NCBI GenBank assembly: GCA_018697195.1
Contig: CM031864.1
Span: forward strand, 14,041,199 to 14,105,198
Direction: 5' to 3'
From: Certhia americana
Lineage: Eukaryota; Chordata; Aves; Passeriformes; Certhiidae
Length of the DNA stretch: 64,000 bases
Below the pieces are notes generated by a model. It searched no databases. It was not told where the DNA came from and saw only the letters and a list, made by a program, of their open reading frames with translations. Within the stretch, counting starts at the first letter, position 1; every line of letters begins with the position of its first letter. Below, piece by piece: positions 33,451-45,000 of this stretch. A program made the translations under genes and the position numbers.

Positions 33451-36400
33451 CAAATAGGTAAAATGTGCATTATTATGTACAAAGCATAATTGGCATCAGC
33501 AGTCCTTCAACCCAGATGTGTCCTGACTAGAATGACATCTTTACATTTCATGATTTAAGTGTAGAGAATTCAACAGAAACTGTCTGTAGCTCTTCAGAAG
33601 ACAGGTCATCTTTACTCTTCTTTAGTCACAATTGAATAAGATCAAACTCAGATACAGCAGAGTCATTAGGAAAATGTACTGTAAATTCATATATTTACAT
33701 AACTTTTAAGTAGGCATCTGCACTGAAATTAAAAATAAGATGGTGAACACCACTACCATATTCTTGGCAACTGTAATTAGCAGTTAATTATTAGTGAAGA
33801 AGATACATTGTTGCAGTGGGGAAAACACAAATAAGCAGCTTTTGGCTAGCACTCTTGAGTGCTATCAAAATAATTCATCCATCATCTGGATGGTTTGTGT
33901 TAGATAAATAAGCATGACTGTCCCTGTTTTTATCAAGCTAAAGAACTGCAGAGGGCAGCTGATGCCCAAGGTGTAATCTACAAATCAGTAGCTAAATTGG
34001 AAGTCTGAAATCTTTGTAGAGTTGATTCCCAAGCCTCTTTTGTTCCTCTCATCCAGGGCCTTTCAAAGATAGCATCAAGGATTGCATTTGTCACCACTTC
34101 TGAAACCGTGTTTTTTCAAATAACTCGAATTAATGCCCCATCATCAGAGGCCACAGTTTTATGTGTGACTTTCTGTATGATAACAGCAAAAATTCACTTG
34201 AAAGCTTCATCATTACCTTCATCATTACCTTGGAATATATAAATTCCTTTTGGAAAATAAGTCAATGCATTTTTAAGAAGTTTGGATTTCAGAAGAATGT
34301 TTTGGGCAAGACTTCTTACCGTTGAGAAGGTTCAAACTCTAAAACTAAAATCCAGGTTGAGATGGAACTGTGGGGTTCAGGTAATGTCAATGTATCTGTT
34401 CAGGACTGTGACACTGTAGCAATTATGAGTAGAAAAGCATCATCCACCATCAGCCACTGGTAACTCCTGCCAGTAAGTTCCATAACACTTAAATGTTACT
34501 GTGTTTGCAGTAGAGTCGCTGAACCATTCAGAATTTAGTCAGAAATGGCTTACTTCTGTTTAAAAGAGATGCTTTAAAAATCTGAAGTCTCCAAGAAACA
34601 GGACTTAGTTCTGATTCAGGGTACACAGCAGACTCCTTGGAGCAAAAATTATTCCCTTAGTCTGTCTGGCAAAAGCATACTTGCTGCCTTCTACCTAGGA
34701 AATCATGTTCTTAAGGATTTCAAAATTATGGTACTCAAGTAATTACAGTACACGTGACCTAATAACATCACCAACTTTCTGCAGAATCTTCAACTCTGTT
34801 TTGAGCAATTACTCCTTTGTGTCTAACTAAAGACAAAACTACACACTGGAGAAAGGTTTGTAGCATTGTGATCTTAAATACATATTCAATTGCAAATGTA
34901 ACAAGTATTCATAAAACAAGAAAATGTAGCTGATGAACCGAAGATGAACCAGCTGAACCTAATATCATAAGGGAATTCTTTTGTTAGCTTCTTTGTAATG
35001 TAGATGTTGCTTTGTAGTGAGCCTGTTTTTTGGTTGTGGGTTTGTTTTTTTTTTTTTTTAATGTTGAGCTAGTGAGTGTCCTGTGTTTAGCTAGCAGCCA
35101 ATACATTGCCAAATTTCTGTTGGTGTAATTTCTCAGTGTAGTAGGTTGCAGGATAATTATATAGTTGACAGCTTATTGTAATTTATGTTCTCTTCTAACA
35201 TTCCTGCCATCTTGTCTTGGGATCAGAAGGACAGAAGAATTCAGAGGAAGAGTTCAAGAATAGCGAAATAATGGCAGCAGAATTAATGGAAACAAGTGTT
35301 TCTTCAGGGTCATCAGTTAACCAGTTCCTATGATGGTGCCCACGATATGTTGCTATTTTAGGCACTGCCTTTCAGAAGAGCTGTAATTTTCTTATGGCTG
35401 GTAATCTGTTAGTATCAGTGTTAACCCTACTGGCTCAGTTCAATTCTTCCTTGTAACTTCAGTCCAGTTATATTAATTCCTACAAAAGTTTGAATGGGAT
35501 GTGCATTTAGTGAACTGTTGTATAATGGTGCTATGCATTGTTTAATATAAAATGCATCTCAATTCTACATAAGTGAACCATAACATGAAGAAATGCAACA
35601 CTGGTAATAACTTCTTAGTTAAAACTAACTTTTACCTGTAAATTCTACGATACACCTCTGCTTATTTTAAATTTGAAATGAAGTTACTAATAAAGTTTAC
35701 ATATATTCACTTATGTAGGCAATAAAAGGTGTTTCAAATTTCCATAAATAATGGATAAAATATGTGTCATACTTGATGTCCTAAATTTTAAGGATTTTTT
35801 TTTAACTACTCAGAACTGACATTAACAGAGCAACAAAAAAAGTAAACAGTCCCTGTGTACTGGAGCTGGTGTTATCCCACTTTGCCTCGAAAATAACAAA
35901 ACTTCTCTTCTGGACTTGATTATATGGCAACATACAGTAACGATTTATCCCTGAATAAAATTCCTTTCCAAAATCAAGAGAAGCTACAGGTAGACAATCA
36001 TATACATAAATATAGATATACACACACAACATTTTAATTCACTAATTCTGGTGAACAGTGAAGAATTTAAAACAATGGGATTCAGCAGTAATCCTTCAGT
36101 TTTTCTGTAATCCTGCAAAGACACCCCAGAGAGATCACAGTAAACAATTTCTTCATTTTAAAAAAAATAAATGTTTTAAAAAACCAATCACCTTCCACAT
36201 TTATGAAGAGCAGTGCTACCATTTCAGTAAGCAAGGATGTTGCAATGTGGCTGCACTGTGGGATGAGTATCCCAGATTTGTGGATGCCACTGGTTGCTGG
36301 GTATCTGCTCCACAGTGACACTTGTTTGTAATTCAGCTTTGCACTGAGTTGGAGATAAAAAATATCACTGTCACAACCCTAGAAGCAAGAGATCTGTGTC

Positions 36401-37739
36401 TTTCATTTTCACGAACACTTTATAAATTAGTAGGAATTCAGTTAATGGCTCCAGCCCAATCATCTGGCTCTGCCAAAAGTCTGGAGTAAGTGTTCATTAG
36501 GACCCTGTCTATTTTAACAGAGTGTTTGGGGCTTTTTTAGTAAAATCTTCATGTGGTCTTTAGAACAGCAACTTCCAAATACTTTTATTCATGCAGGATA
36601 AATTCTCAATGGTATTTCATTAATTCATGCCTAAGAGCATTAATATCTTTTCTTAGTGTATTATGTCATCATTAATCTCAGCCGCTCCCCATCAAAGTTC
36701 CTGGCATGTGCAGCAGATCACACCACAGTGCAGCCTGAGTGGTTATAAATGCTACTGAAAATCACACAAGCCTCAACTCAGCAGCAAGGAGATTTTAAAG
36801 GACCATTCAATATAATGCACCAGCTGCTGCAGACATCATTCTGGGATCCCAGATGGGGGAAGTCACAGTTGCATAAATTACACTCAGAATAGGTAGCTCT
36901 ATAAGGAAAATTCTTCTACAGCAAAGTTTGTGTTCTGAACCCCTTCTTCCTTGGGTGCACACCTCCTTTTATATGGTGAAGTAGGAGCCCTGGCACAATG
37001 TAGACTCTTCACTGCCAACCAGTTCAAAGTTTAGGCAGCAAAGCTGAGCACAAAAACATCAATGCACATTAAATGTTCAGTTTCCTAAATAGGAGGCAGC
37101 AGGTTAGTACATATATGGGGGTTTTTAATGGAGAAGCTGGATCTCTGTAGATAGCATTGGAGTAACTGTTCCAGTCCTACTGTAGCATTATAATTGTTTT
37201 AAAGTAACATAACGCTGCTGAACATTTGGCCTCCCATGATTGCTTAACAGAATGATTCCCAAAGGTTAATGAGGTTTTCATGAAAATAATTCATTTTAAT
37301 TCTCTTTAAATATACCACTTTGCTTCTTTTTTTGCACTGGCAATATAAATAGAAGATTCTTAGAATGTATTCTTAACATCACTCATTGTTTTAAATACTT
37401 GCCCTCTCTCTCTTATTACTTAACTTCTTTCTAAACAAAAAAATGTTGTTTTCAGCTTCCTCCAGCTCTCTAATTATTTAGTTGCCAGTCTTCAGAGTTA
37501 CTTTTTGTCAGTATGCTTTAAGAGATAGGGCAAAAACAAAATTATGGGTGATTTCTTCATGTTGATTTATGGATGGGAGTTGTATCTTCTCTTCTGTGTT
37601 ACTGCCACCCCCATGGTCCCAAATTATCTTATGTTTTCATAGGATCCCTTCACAACACACTATTGCACTAGGCTGGTCATAGTAAGTAATGACCGAAATA
37701 GTTATGGTTAATTTAGAACCCAGCAAAGCCTACAAATAC
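33451..37739. other. AT-rich flank downstream of ADGRL2; possible distal UTR then intergenic
   Basis: No supported gene. Holds the distal AATAAA pair, a T-run (35045-35059) and a TA/CA-rich patch (about 36000-36028). Open frames up to 86 codons (36058-36318) lack any family signal. Confidence 0.6.
35689..35726 (+). terminator. Distal AATAAA pair, possible long 3' UTR end
   Basis: AATAAA at 35689-35694 and again at 35721-35726, followed by T-rich sequence. If used it would give a 3' UTR of about 3.6 kb. There is no direct evidence that transcription reaches here. Confidence 0.3.
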
Positions 37740-38225
37740 TTCCAATTATTCTCTTGAATGTGTACCCAACCTTGCATTTCTCAGCATTGCATTTCATCTG
37801 CATCACACTGCCCATTTATTCACTTTGTTAACCCAGGTCAATCACAATCTTCCCTAGTTCTGATTAACTGAAGTAATTCTCTGCTAACAGCAAACAGTGC
37901 CACTTCCCTGGCAGCATGTTCATATCCCCATTTTCAGATAGCACCAGTTGAACAGTGTAGGGGCACTATGCCATTAGCCTTTTGCCATGCTAAAAAAATC
38001 AACCATTTAATCCTGCTCTACCTCTTAGTTTCTAATGCACAACTACTTTAGCTCTCACTTCCTTAATATGCATTTGCTTTAATGGCTTCTTGGTAGGGAT
38101 ATTTTTATATGGATTTTTTTTTTCTTTTTTAAAATCCAAATAAATTACATCAACCATTCCCTCTAGTCTCAACAGCTGCACGATTGACTTAATTTTAGTA
38201 CGTTAGAGAGGCACAATTTTCTCGC
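37740..38225 (-). mobile_element. Ancient CR1/L3-like LINE remnant (reverse transcriptase part)
   Basis: On the + strand the segment follows, in order, the pattern of reverse-complemented amniote CR1/L3-type LINEs that I remember: CATTGCATTTCATCTGC, then CACTTTGTTAACCC, CCATTTAATCCTGCTCT, AAAATCCAAATAAATTACAT and GAGAGGCACAATTTTC. Position 37955-37980 corresponds to the place where the intact element encodes the GVPQG motif, here decayed. There are no open frames, so it is a fossil. Confidence 0.68.
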
Positions 38226-38888
38226 CCTAAGCAGTTACATCTCTTTTGGCAATGTTTCTTCTGCAGTTTGTGCTTAAACGTGGATCTACTAGATGTCAGA
38301 CCCAAAATCCCTTCACTGTTCAAAGTGAAACTTGGTGTAATTTAGGCACTTCAATCCCAGGTACAACATACTTCAGGGACAGAATTAATTCTAATCTGGA
38401 AGACATGTTTGGTTTTGTCAGTAAAGCCATTTTAACATCCCGAGTTTGGTGACTCTTCGTGTGCAGCCTGGTCATTGCAGCCAGGAATCATGAGCAGTGT
38501 CACTGCCTTGCTGTGCTTACCACTGCAGCCACTGAATGGCATAATCCAGGAATTAGGTTACAAAAGAGCTCCTTCCTTCCCCTGCTGGAGCTGAAGTCCT
38601 GACTATAAGTGGCCTGGAGTAACCCTGTGATGTAAATGCCACTGCCAGAGCTGTGCAGCGCTTATGGATCTGCCCTTACTCCAACTAGATCACTGCAACA
38701 GGAGCTGCATTTGATCTTTCCAGATCTCTGTGAGCCTATGTGTATCCCTCTGCTATGGAAAACAGGTTCTAAAATTTCTCCCAGCTTTTTTTTTTTTTTA
38801 ATCACACAGAAGCTGAAGGCCCTGACCACACCAAGTTTCTTGTTCCTTCTGAGAAAGGGTCATGATTCCTGCCTGTACTCAAAAGTGC
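38226..38888. other. Intergenic, no gene supported
   Basis: Ordinary sequence with a T13 run (about 38787-38799). The open frames at 38246-38452 and 38636-38893 have no recognisable content. Confidence 0.6.
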
Positions 38889-39250
38889 TGTGAGTTTTGG
38901 CCCAGTGTCCCTCCCATGCACAGGTGGTGTGAGGCCACAGAAGGGCCATGCTACGTTTGTGGCACTGACCATGCCAGGGGACCTGCAAGGTGGTGTGAGG
39001 TGCTGTCCAGCCAAAGCTGAGCACTGCTGCACCAAGGGACACTGGGGCCCTTCATTGCCCATGCACAGCCGTGGAGGAGCTGTGAGAGCCAGGCTGGGGC
39101 TGGCAGAGTGGGCAACCTGCAGCCTGCACTGCCCAGACACTCACAGACACTCACTTCCCTCTGTGTCCATGCTCAGGGACAGCCACTCTGGGTTGCAAAT
39201 GCTGGCTGAGGCTCTCAGCTTCCATTTCCCTCAGGCAGGAGTAGGTTAGT
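38889..39250. other. GC-richer intergenic segment
   Basis: Markedly richer in G and C than the AT-rich surroundings, with few stop codons, so several overlapping frames stay open on both strands (up to 119 codons at 38890-39249, 112 codons antisense). GGTGGTGTGAGG occurs twice (38924-38935 and 38990-39001). No protein family recognised and no intact promoter-like CpG cluster evident; it may be a decayed repeat. Confidence 0.5.
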
Positions 39251-41930
39251 GTGGAGCTACTGCTAAAATCCTTCCTGAGGAGAGCATAACTGAAATAGCT
39301 GATGACAGGGCTAGCTCCATGATAAAGCTCAAATGTGAAAGTTTATACAAAAACATGAAGGTTTCCAAGCACATTAGAGGTTGCCAGAAGAGCTTGGACC
39401 TTTTTTCAAAAGCTGGGGAGGAAAAGAAATTCAGACAGATGGAGAAGAAAATAAAAGCACAATATAAAGCAAATGAGGTGCAGAATTAATTTTGCCCTTT
39501 CTCATTTCTCTCCTTTACAGCACCACTAGCTGCTGCCCCTTCAAGGCAAAACAGAAAAATCTCAGTAGTGTCAGTCTGTCTGGGTTTACTTCAGAAAGCC
39601 ATTTCTAGCTCTTCAAACTTGTTGATTTGTGTATATTACCTAGCCATACCAGATCACAATATGCTTACAGAAAGAAGTCAAGAAATTTTTCATTCCAATG
39701 TATTGAAATTTTCAATGCACACTTTCAAAATCCAATTTATGAAAAACAACTTACTTCAATGGACTAAAACTCTGCCACTCACAAAAATTATGGAAAATGA
39801 AAGAAACAATTAAAACACCTGCAAGAGAATGTTGATTGGGGATTTGCCTTAGCACAGGCTTCCCATAAGTTATCTAGGCAAGTTTTCTAAAGCTAGGAAT
39901 ACACCCTTCCCTGAGAACAAGGCTGATTAGTACCAGCAAGGCACTGTTACCCATGCAGGGATGCTGTAAATACCACAGTACTGTACTCCTCAGCATCACT
40001 TAAATGTGCTCTATGTCCATTCTTAGAAGTTTTAAAAGTATCTGGAGAGACAATGTTTGTCTCATATTTAAAGGATTACTGTCCTGACTGAATGCTGAAA
40101 GTAAGCAAAAGTGACACCTATATATAAAGGAGAACTTACAGTTATATTCCTACAAAGTTCTGTTTAACTTGCTTTCATGATCAGCTCATGGTGAGCACAC
40201 AGAAGTTTCTCTTAATGCAGACTCAGAAAGTACACGAAGCTAAATTCTGAATAGCCTGACATCCAAAGTAAGCAGACAGCTGCTGCAAGGGAGGTTCTTC
40301 TAGGTCTCAGCCAGCACTTACGTGGCTACTTGGTCTCCCCATGTCAAGATAAGACTATGCTTATAGTTGTAAATGTTCTAATTAGGTCAACTTGGTTATT
40401 GTTATGTGGCTTGACAGATGCTGTATTTAAAGTAATTTCAAATACTAATTTTAGACCTTTTCTGTGAACTGATAAATCAAGTGCTATTTATTCATGGAAT
40501 TATTCTTTTCTTTCTTAATGCCTATTCCCTCTTGTTTGTAACTTTAATTAGAACCTGCTATCTGTTCATATTGGTAATGGTAACAGTTGTCACTAGAGTG
40601 TAGATGCATAGATTCAGCTCATATTGCCCCTTTGACATTTTTCTTAAAGCCTAACAATCTTCCCAGCTATGTATCTGAGCACACCATCCATTAGTGCTTT
40701 ATCTCACTGCCACCCTGAACTCCAGACTCTAAACACTAACAATCTGATTGTTTTTTAATCAACTAATAATACATTTTCTAAAGACTAAAAATCGTACCAA
40801 AAATAGCTTCATTTGAAGATAAATATCTGCCTGAAAAGGTTATTCAGCCTATATACAGGTTTCTTTTTTATTACCATAGATCTTCCCAAGGCAGTATTGT
40901 TTCTTGAATAATTATCGACCTAAGCAATCATGTGCTAAAGCAGTCTGATTCACTCATTAAACATACACATGGAAAAGAACTTGGTTACCCTGGTGAAAAC
41001 AAACAACTTCTTTTTAGCTGCTCCTCAACCCTTTCACAGCATATAATGACTTCATTGAAATGTAATCAGTTAATATTTGATTTGCATTTGTCAGGAAAAG
41101 GAAACATCAAATATGATTTTTTGAGCAGAGGAATTGGGATCTGGAAAATTTTTCAACTAACATTAGTCTTGTTTGATTTGTGTCTTTACATACTGATTCA
41201 TAGGTTTCAGTAATTTGAAAGGAGTCTTCCAGCAGCTAGTTGCAATCAGTTAGGTTCTATAAGCTTGCCAGCTTACTATTTAGATAAACTATTTAGATAA
41301 ACTTTTCCTCCCAATAAAAACTAATTCCTTTTTTATTATTTTTCACTCTGTGATACAGAAAATTATATCTGTATCACATGTTTCTGATTAAATGTATCAG
41401 GAATAGGATAGCTTTCAAGGTCTCTGTTCATTGGGAAGATACAGACAAACTACTCTTAAAATGGTCTGCATATCCTGTGTAATAGTCAGCAACACCAGCC
41501 AACAGCAGGCTTACGAAGGTTAAACACTGCAATTTAAAGGACTTTTTTTTTTGCATTGACTCACGTGATCCATGGATGGTGCAAAGTTAGATTCAGCATC
41601 ACATCTTCAAACACCCAGCACTACTTGCTTACAGAAAAGGCACATTCTGCTGAATGAATGGTGATGGTGCTTAAAGCAGGCAAGGGATAAGGATTTTGCA
41701 TATCAAATATTTAGTCTTCACTTGTCCTCACAAACAGGATGAATGATCTAAAATTTCTCCAAGTGACGCTGTAGTTCAGCATGCTGCTGTGTACCACAGC
41801 ATAAAGTATAATATATTCTTAGCAAGAAAAAAGTGGTAGCTCCAAACAAACACAGGTTCACCAGCTGTGAATCTGCTCAGAGTTCTACAGTTTGTGAGTC
41901 CTGGGTGCTAGAGACAGCAGAAATTCTACA
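39251..41930. other. Intergenic, no gene supported
   Basis: AT-rich. Contains a tandem repeat of ACTATTTAGATAAA (about 41276-41303). Short open frames (39568-39813, 40932-41213) look random. Confidence 0.6.
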
Positions 41931-42040
41931 TAGCCTGGTTCAAACCAAGACACCTGGTATAGGTTCCCGGCCCATGGCAGGGAAGGTGGGAGCAGATGAT
42001 CTTTAAGATCTCTTCCAATCCAAATCATTCTGTGATTCTG
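41931..42040 (+). mobile_element. CR1 LINE 3' end
   Basis: CCCATGGCAGGGAAGGTGGG, then AGCAGATGATCTTTAAGATC, TCTTCCAATCCAAATCATTC and the terminal TGTGATTCTG follow the bird CR1 3' end (GATCTTTAAGGTCCCTTCCAA..., then ATTCTATGATTCT-type 8-mers). The element is 5'-truncated, as is normal for CR1. The antisense frame at 41885-42076 lies over it and is not a gene. Confidence 0.82.
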
Positions 42041-45000
42041 ACTTAAACCATCCAGTTGAAAAATGGTCAATATCAAGAATGAAGTTTAATTCTCTAACAT
42101 ACATTTGAGAGATCAGGAAGAAACCAGGTGGGCTTTGGTGAATTATGGAAAAATACTGTAGCCTTCTGATATAACTCCCTGAATATTTTTCCTGCAATAC
42201 TGAAAGATTATCATTTCATTGTAGCTACAAGTCAGTACACAAGCATGAGTTCTGCTACATTAGGGAGTGGAAGAGCATGCAGGATATGCCCAAATAATTT
42301 TTTGACTCAATTTATGCCAATCAAGAATTAGCATATTTTGATTGAGGTCTGTGAGATTATTCCAGTCCTGCACCAGTTAACGGGAACAGGTTGGTGTCTG
42401 GTGCCATCCATTTCCTGCCACTTCTCTCTGCTGCTCACCCCCCTCTGTTTTATTACCTTATCACAGAGCCAGTGCTGTTCCACATCCATGCACTCCTTCT
42501 TGTAGAATCATTGCTAAATTTAATGCTCACTACTTAATCAATTTTCTCTCAACAGGTAACGAATAATTGAACAGTTGGGGGGTGGGGAATGACAAGATTT
42601 AATGTGTTGTTTCCTCGTAGGAAACAAGACAACTCACCCATTTATATTTACGCATATTCATTTCTTCCATAAGCCAAATGACCTTAAGAATAAAGAAATC
42701 CATGTCAACTCATACAGTTGGTAGAAAGTAACAGGTACCATGTAGTCCAAGCCCAACATTGGACAACAATAAAAAATATTTTCAACTGGTGAAAAAGTGA
42801 AGATAGCAGAAGACAGGAACTTTTGCAATTTATTTCTTTGTTGCCAAGTTTTGTTCTGCCACTAGCACCAGATTGCTGTTCATAACAGTAAAGCCTGCAG
42901 TGAAGCCCTAGCCCCAGTTAAATCAATGGCAAAAGCTTTTGTTGACTTCAGTGCAACCATGATTTCTCTTCTGAATCATTAAGAGACTCTTTCTGTATCT
43001 CAGTTTGTTGATTCTTAGACTTGAATACTGGGCATTAGAAATAAAGGCAAAAACCCCTTAGTTTTTCAAAATTATTTCCAGCCATGGAAAAATGCTTTGT
43101 TTCTTCACAACTCATAACCTTGTTCCACATGCATCACCCCTAGTAAGTGCTATTTCACAAAGGAGAGCACACACTGTTTTTTGCCCACTAGATCAATACC
43201 TGTCTAAAAGTATTTACTCACCAAAAGGACTGTGATCCTTTTCTTTGTCACCCTTGAACTTCTGTTCTGCTCTTGAAATTTTTTGCTTTTTGACACAGGT
43301 TCTTTTATTTCCTGGCTATTGCTAGCTCCTAATAGGATGTTTTTTAGTTCTTTCCTCTGACATTTATTATAGAGTATACATCTTAGCTTTTCCACTTGTC
43401 TAATCAGAGGGTTGGTCCAGCACTGAAATTGCAGCTGTTTTAAAATGCTTCCTAAAAAACACACACTTTATCTTCAGTTCCTGTTCACTGTAGCTCAGAG
43501 GAGACAAGAAGATGATGATCAAAAAAGGAAATGGAAAAGACTGATGGGAAACTTGCTTTATAGAAACAGAAGAAGACTAGAAGGGCAAGCAAGACATACA
43601 GGTAATCTACTCTCTATTGGAAGAGGGCAGCAGTTATTGTATCATACTCTGTGAATGTATTCAACCGAACAACTTATATTCTGACTAGCAAAGACTAAAG
43701 TGATGAAAGAAGCTGGAATAAAAGGATATTAAATAAGCCCTGGATAGCTGACTGCAATATTCACAGCTTTTGGAATCCTTTATCTTTCCTGCAATTGGCT
43801 GCTGACACACCATTTGTCTTTAGAGAAGCTCATGATTTCTTCCGACTGTCTGAAATACAGATAAACCTTGTTCACTGTCAGTAGAGACTTAAAACCTGTA
43901 TTTTTAAAGCAGTATCTGGAGCAGAAACCAGTTGTTCACTCACTCCAGTCTAACTGATTGTTACAGAGATGGAGGTACAACAGGAAAATTAAGGCAGTCA
44001 CCCTTTTGGCATCAGGGGTAGATGCCCCCATTTTGAATCATCTGGAAAGGATTTAGCAACAGATCCCTCATCTACAAGAAGAATGAGCCAATTACAGCAG
44101 CACTGTGTGCCCAGTACATATGGCAAGTGCTCCCCTCCTGGGCCCTGACACAAAATGACCACCAGAATGCCTGATCTGGGAATGAGCCTCTCGACAGAGA
44201 TGCTGCTTTTACCTAGTGCCCCTGACTTTGAGAACTTACCTGCTACAGCTTGTTCAAAAAAACTGTGACAGGGTCCGATTTCACATTCCACACAACACAG
44301 TCTTTACTTGTACCCTGACCTCATTTCTTCTTATGCTGATGTGCTTCCAGAGGCTACTAACCTCTGTCCTATTGCTCAGAGGAAGCAGCATTTACAGCCC
44401 AGATTTTGACAGGCGACACATGAATTTGGAATAAAATCTGAAGTGAATCTTTGTCAATATAACTGAAAGAATAAGAAAACCTCTTTTTTTTTTTTTTTTC
44501 CAAAGGGCAGCATTTTAGCATATCTCTGAACTTGACACAAAATGGGAAATTTGACAACACTCTCTTACATAACAAAGTGTTTTAATTAATTCTCTTTCCC
44601 AGATTTCTAGTGGCAGTTACATATTTCAACCTTAGCAACTAGTCATATTGACATAATCACAAAGAGTACACAGTGCACAGTGTATGATCAGAAGCATATA
44701 ATATGCTTGAAGTGTAAAATGCTCCAACAATAAAGCTGAAAAAAAGTATTGTTTAGTTGCTGGCAGAACTGGTGCATTTATAATTTCATCAATAGCTCCA
44801 ACTCTGAAATTAATGTCTGTGTATAATTTTTTTTAGTGTGGCACATATTATTTTTCATTTATTAAGCAATAGGTTAAAATCAGAGAAAGGAACTTTTTGA
44901 ACTGCAAATATATTGTATTTGAAACAGTATAAATATACTGTTTCAAGGGGGGAAGGGAGTAGGGGTGGTTCTTGAGGTGTGTGTCAAGGGTACAATGAAA

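Noticed and set aside
42715..42775. GTAGTCCAAGCCCAAC resembles a reversed CR1 3' region
   Set aside because: Only one short block matches and the expected GGTTGGAAAGGACC part is not recognisable; too weak to call.
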